NCBI GenBank assembly: GCA_018831195.1
Contig: JAHJDP010000032.1
Location: 1 to 64,000 of the forward strand
Direction of reading: 5' to 3'
From: Candidatus Eisenbacteria bacterium
Lineage (GTDB): Bacteria; Eisenbacteria; RBG-16-71-46; CAIMUX01; JAHJDP01
Length of the DNA stretch: 64,000 bases
The notes under the pieces are model-generated. The model did not search any database. It saw only the letters and a list, made by a program, of their open reading frames with translations, and was not told the origin of the DNA. Shown here piece after piece: positions 59,465 through 64,000 of this stretch; within the stretch, counting starts at the first letter, position 1, and every line of letters begins with the position of its first letter. A program made the position numbers and the translations under genes.

Positions 59465-60778
59465 CTAAAGTCCCCGATGTTGAGCCATAAGAGATTCGAT
59501 CTCTTCCCTTTCTTTGGGGACACCCTTTGTCAGGATTTGGTTCCCCTCCATTGTGATGAGAAGGTCATCTTCAATACGAATTCCGATGCCTCGGAACCTG
59601 GGATCGATCTCCAGATTATCTTCAAATAGATAGAGCCCCGGCTCGATAGTCAGGATCATTCCGGGCTCGAGGAGGCGAGACTCTCCTATAACATAGCGTC
59701 CGGCATCATGCACATCCAAACCGAGCCAATGTGAGGTCGGATGCAGCGTATACGCTTGGTACCGGCCGGTTCGCAAGATCTCCTCCAGGTCGCCCTGCAG
59801 GATCCCTATCCGCAGAAGGCCCTCTACCAACATGGTGCAGGCCATCTGATGGACCGATTGTAAAGATGATCCGGGAAGCGCCGCCTGGATGGCCGCCGTT
59901 TGAGCCTCGAGGACGATATCGTAGAGAGCGGCTTGATCCGGCGTGAACCGCCCGGACACCGGGCAGGTCCGGGTGATATCGGCGGCATAGAGCTCGTATT
60001 CAGCCCCGGCGTCGATCAGCAGGAGATCGTCCGGCAGCATCTGCCGGTTGTTTGATTGATAATGGAGGGTGCAAGCATTGGGTCCGCTGGCGACAATGGA
60101 GGGATATGAGCATCCATCAGCTCCCCGGCGCCGGAATTCGTATTCAATAACCGCCTGAATCTCATATTCAAACAAACCCGGCCCGACACGCTGGAGAGCT
60201 TCGCAGTGGGCTTGTGCTGATATTTGAGCGGCGCGGCTCATTGTATCGATTTCAACCACGTCTTTACGCAGCCTCATCTCATGGAGAATTTCCGCGGCAT
60301 CGACCAGCGTCGTGGGACCCGTACCGCCGCTGCGTTGCAAACCCCGAAAGGTGGACACCAGGTCCGTCATCATCTTATCGATTGCGGGATCGACGCCGAA
60401 GGAAAAGTGCAGGGTGTCGATTCCTTCCAAGAGGTCGGGCAGGCGTTTTGAAAGCTCCCCTATAGGATAGGCCTCTCCGGCCCCATAGATGCGGCGGGCG
60501 CCATCCAATCCGGTCCGGAATCCGGTCCAGTTCTCTATCTCCCGCTCTCGGGGGCGAACAAAAAGAACAGACTCGGGTCCGGTTTCTGCGGCCCGGAGGA
60601 GCAGTGCTGAATCCGGTTCTCTTAATCCGGTGAGATAGTACAAATCACTGTTCGGACGGTAGGGATAATGGACATCGCCGTTCCTCAAAGATTCCGGAGC
60701 GGAGGGAACGAGGATGGCGCCGCGTCCGACTTTTTCGAGGGCGCGGCGCCGTCTGCGGGCGAAACTATCGGAAATCAT
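59465..60778 (-). CDS. pepP: Xaa-Pro aminopeptidase (M24B)
   Basis: A 437-residue metallopeptidase that removes N-terminal residues before proline. The N-terminal AMP_N domain has YRPNSDLYYLTGL. The catalytic pita-bread domain has the five metal ligands in order: LLIDAGAEYELYAADITRTCP (two Asp), TSHWLGLDVHDAG (His), LTIEPGLYL (Glu) and GIGIRIEDDLLIT (Glu). The start ATG shares a base with the stop of the upstream protease gene (TAATG), so the two are coupled. Together they would first cleave external proteins and then trim proline peptides. Confidence 0.95.
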   Translation of the reverse strand: MISDSFARRRRRALEKVGRGAILVPSAPESLRNGDVHYPYRPNSDLYYLTGLREPDSALLLRAAETGPESVLFVRPREREIENWTGFRTGLDGARRIYGAGEAYPIGELSKRLPDLLEGIDTLHFSFGVDPAIDKMMTDLVSTFRGLQRSGGTGPTTLVDAAEILHEMRLRKDVVEIDTMSRAAQISAQAHCEALQRVGPGLFEYEIQAVIEYEFRRRGADGCSYPSIVASGPNACTLHYQSNNRQMLPDDLLLIDAGAEYELYAADITRTCPVSGRFTPDQAALYDIVLEAQTAAIQAALPGSSLQSVHQMACTMLVEGLLRIGILQGDLEEILRTGRYQAYTLHPTSHWLGLDVHDAGRYVIGESRLLEPGMILTIEPGLYLFEDNLEIDPRFRGIGIRIEDDLLITMEGNQILTKGVPKEREEIESLMAQHRGL

Positions 60779-63700
60779 TACCGGGTCAAAACCAGGCGCC
60801 TGACACGCCGTTCATGGTCCTGTCGAAGAACGCCGAAGTAGACGCCGGAGCCGACAGGGTGTCCCGACGCGTCCCGGGCGTCCCACGTCCTCTCAAAGAC
60901 GCCTCGCTTGGAGGGGCCATTGCACAATGTAGTTACCCGGCGTCCACGGACATCAAAAATGGCGAGCTCCATCTCTCCCGGCTTTGGAATTCCGAACCGC
61001 AATGTGACCTGGGACCGGAAGGGAACCGGCCGGGGCGGCATCAGGCTGAGAACCTGGGGGATCTCCGGTGAAAAGACAGCGAAATCAGAGCCGAAACTCA
61101 TCGAAGAACCATCCGGATGGACCCCGACAAAGTGGTACTCATAGGAATGGCCGGGTTCCACATCCTGATCGAAGAATGTATAAGAACCGTCGGCGCCGGG
61201 TCTCAGCGGTGTCGGCCCCGAGATAAGCTCCTCACCGGGTGTGACGCCGTCGCGGCGATAGAGCCGGAAGCCGTCGACTCCGATATCGATCGGCGGCGAC
61301 CAGACGATCTCCAGTCCGTCAGTGAGGCTGTTGAAATCCAGGAAGGAAAGGAAAGTCGGCGTGAATCCGACGCCCAGTTTGACTTCAACAGTTAAAATCG
61401 GCTGATTGATATCGTTGGTCTCAATAATCAACCGGGCGGCGTAATCTCCATCCGGCAGATCGGCGGCCGCCATGGTGACCATGATTTCTCCTGGATTTGT
61501 GGGAGTGGCCGATCCTGTATAAGCGTCACACGAGAGCCAAGACGCCATCAATGGGTCGGGTTGGCTGTCCACGAGATCAAAGGCGGCGTCAATCACGAAT
61601 GAAGAGACCGCCGTTTCCGTTGGGTCTCCCAGCAGCGACAGAGGAAGGGCGATGCGAATCGAGTCGCCGCCCGAATCCATCTGAATGACGTTGGGGAAGC
61701 CGGCTATTTCTCCTTCTCCGTTGAGAATAAAGCCGGGGTAGAAGCCGTAGGCATTGGCCAGAGCCCCGACAACGACCGTGAAGTCGGCCCCCAAATTGAG
61801 ATCCGGCATCCCTGTCGAGATATCCAGATCGGTATCGAGTTCGAGAACCACCGAGAAATCGGAAGCAGGATTCCCGTGCGCCTCATACTCGGTGATGAGG
61901 AAGGTGACCTCGGTATCATCATCTCCAGCGAAGAGTCCGGCGATATCGGGCGTTGAGTCGTTGTCGTCGGGGTCCTCGTGAAGAAGGACAAGGTCATCCG
62001 GGGTTGCGCTTCCAAGGGTATAGATGAGACGGATGTCATCAAAGTCCTGATCGGCGTCGGCCAGGAATACCGTGTAGTTCAGAGAGCCCGCCCCGGCATT
62101 GGAGATGGTCAGAGTCGTATCAATATCGGTGGTGCCGTCGATGACAACACTGAGCGTATCGTATGGCATTGAAACGATGGCCTGATAAGACGTTCCCATC
62201 GCCTCATTGGAAGGCAGGCTTTCGTCCTCGTCGTAGAGCGCAGTGACAATGTAGAAGTAGTCGGTCATCGGCGCGGCGCTGGTGTCATGATACTGGGTGC
62301 TCTGAAGCGGCGCCGTGTTGAGCGGATCGGTTCCATATTGGCCGGATGTGGTGGAGCGGTAGATATTATATCCGAGAAATGGATCGCCGGATGTATTGAT
62401 GCCCGGCGGCTTCGACCAGCTGAGGGGAATCCGGTCAGGCCAACCGCTATCAGCGGAAAGATCGGCCGGCTCAGCGAGCGTCTGCCGCTGGACGATCCGG
62501 ATATCATCGAGAAACCAGCCCGGTTCTTCGACACCGACATCGCTGCCAAAAAGGAATCCCAGAACGATGGACTCTCCGATATAGTTGTCGAGTGGAACCT
62601 CCACCCGTTCCCATCCATCACTATCCCCCGTGTAGGCCGGGCCGGCGTAGGCGTCGACATTCCGGTGCGGGTAGCCGCCCCGCGGCGTGAGCGGCCGGAA
62701 GGACTGGCCGCCGTTGCGGGAGACCTGAATCTGGCCTCCGTCATAACCCCACTCCGCTTTGTAAAAATGCTGGAATTCGAGTGTGGCCCTGTCCCAACCC
62801 GATCCGGCCGTGAGATCCAATTCAGGCAATTGAAGCATCGAATAGACAAGGGTACTGTAGTTATTTGTCAGACCCGTCGCCCAAACATTGCCGCCTGAAT
62901 AGGGGCTCGCTTGGATCGGATCGGGATTGCCCCACTCCCAATCCCCATCGGCTGTATAACCTCCGTTATCCGACTCAAGATCGTTAAAGGTGCCGGCCCG
63001 AAGATGAAAGGCTTCCCACTGATCGAGCGCCGGCCAGGCGCCGGTATTGGGCGTCTGCGCCGCATCGATCGCTTCGATCCGGTACGGAATCGAGTCCCCG
63101 ACAGATAGGGCGCCGGGGGAAATGTAAGCGCGATAGGTGCTGCCCTCGGTCAGGGTGAGACCTTTCGTTGTTTCCACCTGGTCTGAAGGACGAAGGTAGC
63201 GGATCTGCACCGATCCCACGCGGGCGGAGTTGTCCGTGACATCGACTTCGACACGGAAAGAATCCTGATCGACCGTTCCATCCCAAAGAGGCGACATAAC
63301 GAATGTGGGCGCAACCGTGTCCGTTCCGACATAGAACGAATAGACCGTCTCCGGCGCTTCCGCCGGAAGCGTTGAGCGATGATCCATCGTGTCGGCGGCG
63401 GAAATGTAATACTCGATCATCGTGCCGGCCGATTGACCTGGAATGATCGCCGAGAAATTCCTGATGCCGCCCGCATCCATCAAGTCGACGGGTGTGTATG
63501 GGACCGGAGGCGTCGATGCCACCCTGTAGTAGATCCGGAGAGAATCGGCATCCAATCCGTAGAGAGAGAGAATCGTCGCATCAAGAGCGATTTCTGTATT
63601 CACGGCCTCAGTGTCGGGAAGCCGGTTATGCTGGATACGGATCGATGTGTCGCCGATCCCGTGCGCGCGGAAAGCGGTCAGGATAGAGTCGAAATGCGGC

Positions 63701-64000
63701 GTTCCGTTGTAAATGTTGCCGTCATCGTCATCGACAATCAGGACTTCAATCAGGGCGTCGTCATAATTCATCGGCTTGCCGTAGCGATGGAAATGATAAA
63801 GGTAGTCGGCTGTCGCCGGTCCCACATCCGTTCTCAGATCCCAGAAGGCGCCCGAAATGATGATGCCGTCGTGATGGGGCTCGCCGCTGATGTCATCCGG
63901 ATAGACTAAATCCTCATCGATGTCGCGAAGATACGAACCGGGCCCGGTGAAGCCTTGTCCGATCTTCGGATTATTCGTGATAGTAGCCCCATAGTAGTCG
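60778..64000 (-). CDS. Secreted M36-like metalloprotease, partial, with FlgD-like C-terminus
   Basis: The frame is open to the right window edge, so the signal peptide, propeptide and HExxH are outside. The visible 1073 residues start at DYYGATITNNPKIGQG and GEPHHDGIIISGAFWDLR, the part of the catalytic domain after the zinc helix. Then come VDDDDGNIYNGTPH (as LDNGTPH in the other protease of this window), several beta-sandwich and fibronectin-type segments, a MAM-like domain around WEWGNPDPIQASPYSGG, and a FlgD Ig-like domain ending in RRLVLTR. It should be exported and digest proteins outside. It is coupled to pepP. Confidence 0.88.
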   Translation of the reverse strand, partial: DYYGATITNNPKIGQGFTGPGSYLRDIDEDLVYPDDISGEPHHDGIIISGAFWDLRTDVGPATADYLYHFHRYGKPMNYDDALIEVLIVDDDDGNIYNGTPHFDSILTAFRAHGIGDTSIRIQHNRLPDTEAVNTEIALDATILSLYGLDADSLRIYYRVASTPPVPYTPVDLMDAGGIRNFSAIIPGQSAGTMIEYYISAADTMDHRSTLPAEAPETVYSFYVGTDTVAPTFVMSPLWDGTVDQDSFRVEVDVTDNSARVGSVQIRYLRPSDQVETTKGLTLTEGSTYRAYISPGALSVGDSIPYRIEAIDAAQTPNTGAWPALDQWEAFHLRAGTFNDLESDNGGYTADGDWEWGNPDPIQASPYSGGNVWATGLTNNYSTLVYSMLQLPELDLTAGSGWDRATLEFQHFYKAEWGYDGGQIQVSRNGGQSFRPLTPRGGYPHRNVDAYAGPAYTGDSDGWERVEVPLDNYIGESIVLGFLFGSDVGVEEPGWFLDDIRIVQRQTLAEPADLSADSGWPDRIPLSWSKPPGINTSGDPFLGYNIYRSTTSGQYGTDPLNTAPLQSTQYHDTSAAPMTDYFYIVTALYDEDESLPSNEAMGTSYQAIVSMPYDTLSVVIDGTTDIDTTLTISNAGAGSLNYTVFLADADQDFDDIRLIYTLGSATPDDLVLLHEDPDDNDSTPDIAGLFAGDDDTEVTFLITEYEAHGNPASDFSVVLELDTDLDISTGMPDLNLGADFTVVVGALANAYGFYPGFILNGEGEIAGFPNVIQMDSGGDSIRIALPLSLLGDPTETAVSSFVIDAAFDLVDSQPDPLMASWLSCDAYTGSATPTNPGEIMVTMAAADLPDGDYAARLIIETNDINQPILTVEVKLGVGFTPTFLSFLDFNSLTDGLEIVWSPPIDIGVDGFRLYRRDGVTPGEELISGPTPLRPGADGSYTFFDQDVEPGHSYEYHFVGVHPDGSSMSFGSDFAVFSPEIPQVLSLMPPRPVPFRSQVTLRFGIPKPGEMELAIFDVRGRRVTTLCNGPSKRGVFERTWDARDASGHPVGSGVYFGVLRQDHERRVRRLVLTR

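Noticed and set aside
1-64000. CRISPR arrays, insertion sequences, prophage genes or integrase/attachment sites
   Set aside because: No regularly spaced repeats, transposase or integrase motifs, or terminal inverted repeats were seen; the only array is the coding repeat of the histone-like gene.

Overview
The window is about 58% GC and comes from a diderm bacterium that secretes large proteins. Several secreted proteins end in a FlgD-type immunoglobulin-like domain (phrases such as WDGRDDHGRSVTPGIYFAKL). It also has TonB/ExbBD energisers, an outer-membrane barrel, LpoB-type lipoproteins, a sigma-54 activator and an oxygen-sensitive glycyl radical enzyme. This mix points to an uncultured FCB-superphylum lineage of the Eisenbacteria/Krumholzibacteriota kind. 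That placement is inference from protein style, not from a marker gene.

Layout. 1-8.7 kb: end of an HNH nuclease, then a surface-polysaccharide cluster (two GT4 glycosyltransferases, a YfhO-type membrane protein, a flippase, WecB and a HIT hydrolase), much of it translationally coupled. 9-19.6 kb: a plus-strand series of TPR protein, outer-membrane barrel, ExbB, ExbD, TonB, PAS histidine kinase and NtrC-type activator. It is followed by a -24/-12 promoter that drives a receiver-only regulator and a histone-H1-like Lys/Arg repeat protein. 19.7-20 kb: an unassigned, promoter- and terminator-bounded small RNA on the minus strand. 20-22.7 kb: galE, rarA and tRNA-Glu. 22.7-27.4 kb (minus): a secreted thioredoxin-fold protein whose redox Cys is encoded by an in-frame TGA (probable selenocysteine), an OPA-family transporter and a P-loop protein. 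27.7-37.7 kb: a relict gene, a Na+/H+ antiporter, a glycyl radical enzyme with its activase, and hypF-hypC-hypD-hypE. 37.7-39.6 kb: a BlaI/BlaR-like pair under a 41-bp palindromic operator. 39.7-50.6 kb: RidA, an ornithine-cyclodeaminase-family enzyme, a GT-C membrane protein, an M36-like metalloprotease, an AsmA-like protein, an SDR and an acyl-CoA dehydrogenase. 50.6-64 kb: Nudix, 5'-nucleotidase, GT2, LpoB and COG3014 lipoproteins, several exported proteins, an Xaa-Pro aminopeptidase, and a second M36-like protease cut by the window edge.

The two most notable items are the TGA-containing UxxC protein with a SECIS-like hairpin directly after the TGA, and the locus in which an energised envelope module and a two-component/sigma-54 pair sit next to a sigma-54-driven receiver plus histone-like operon. 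The selenocysteine machinery and any hydrogenase served by the hyp genes lie outside the window.
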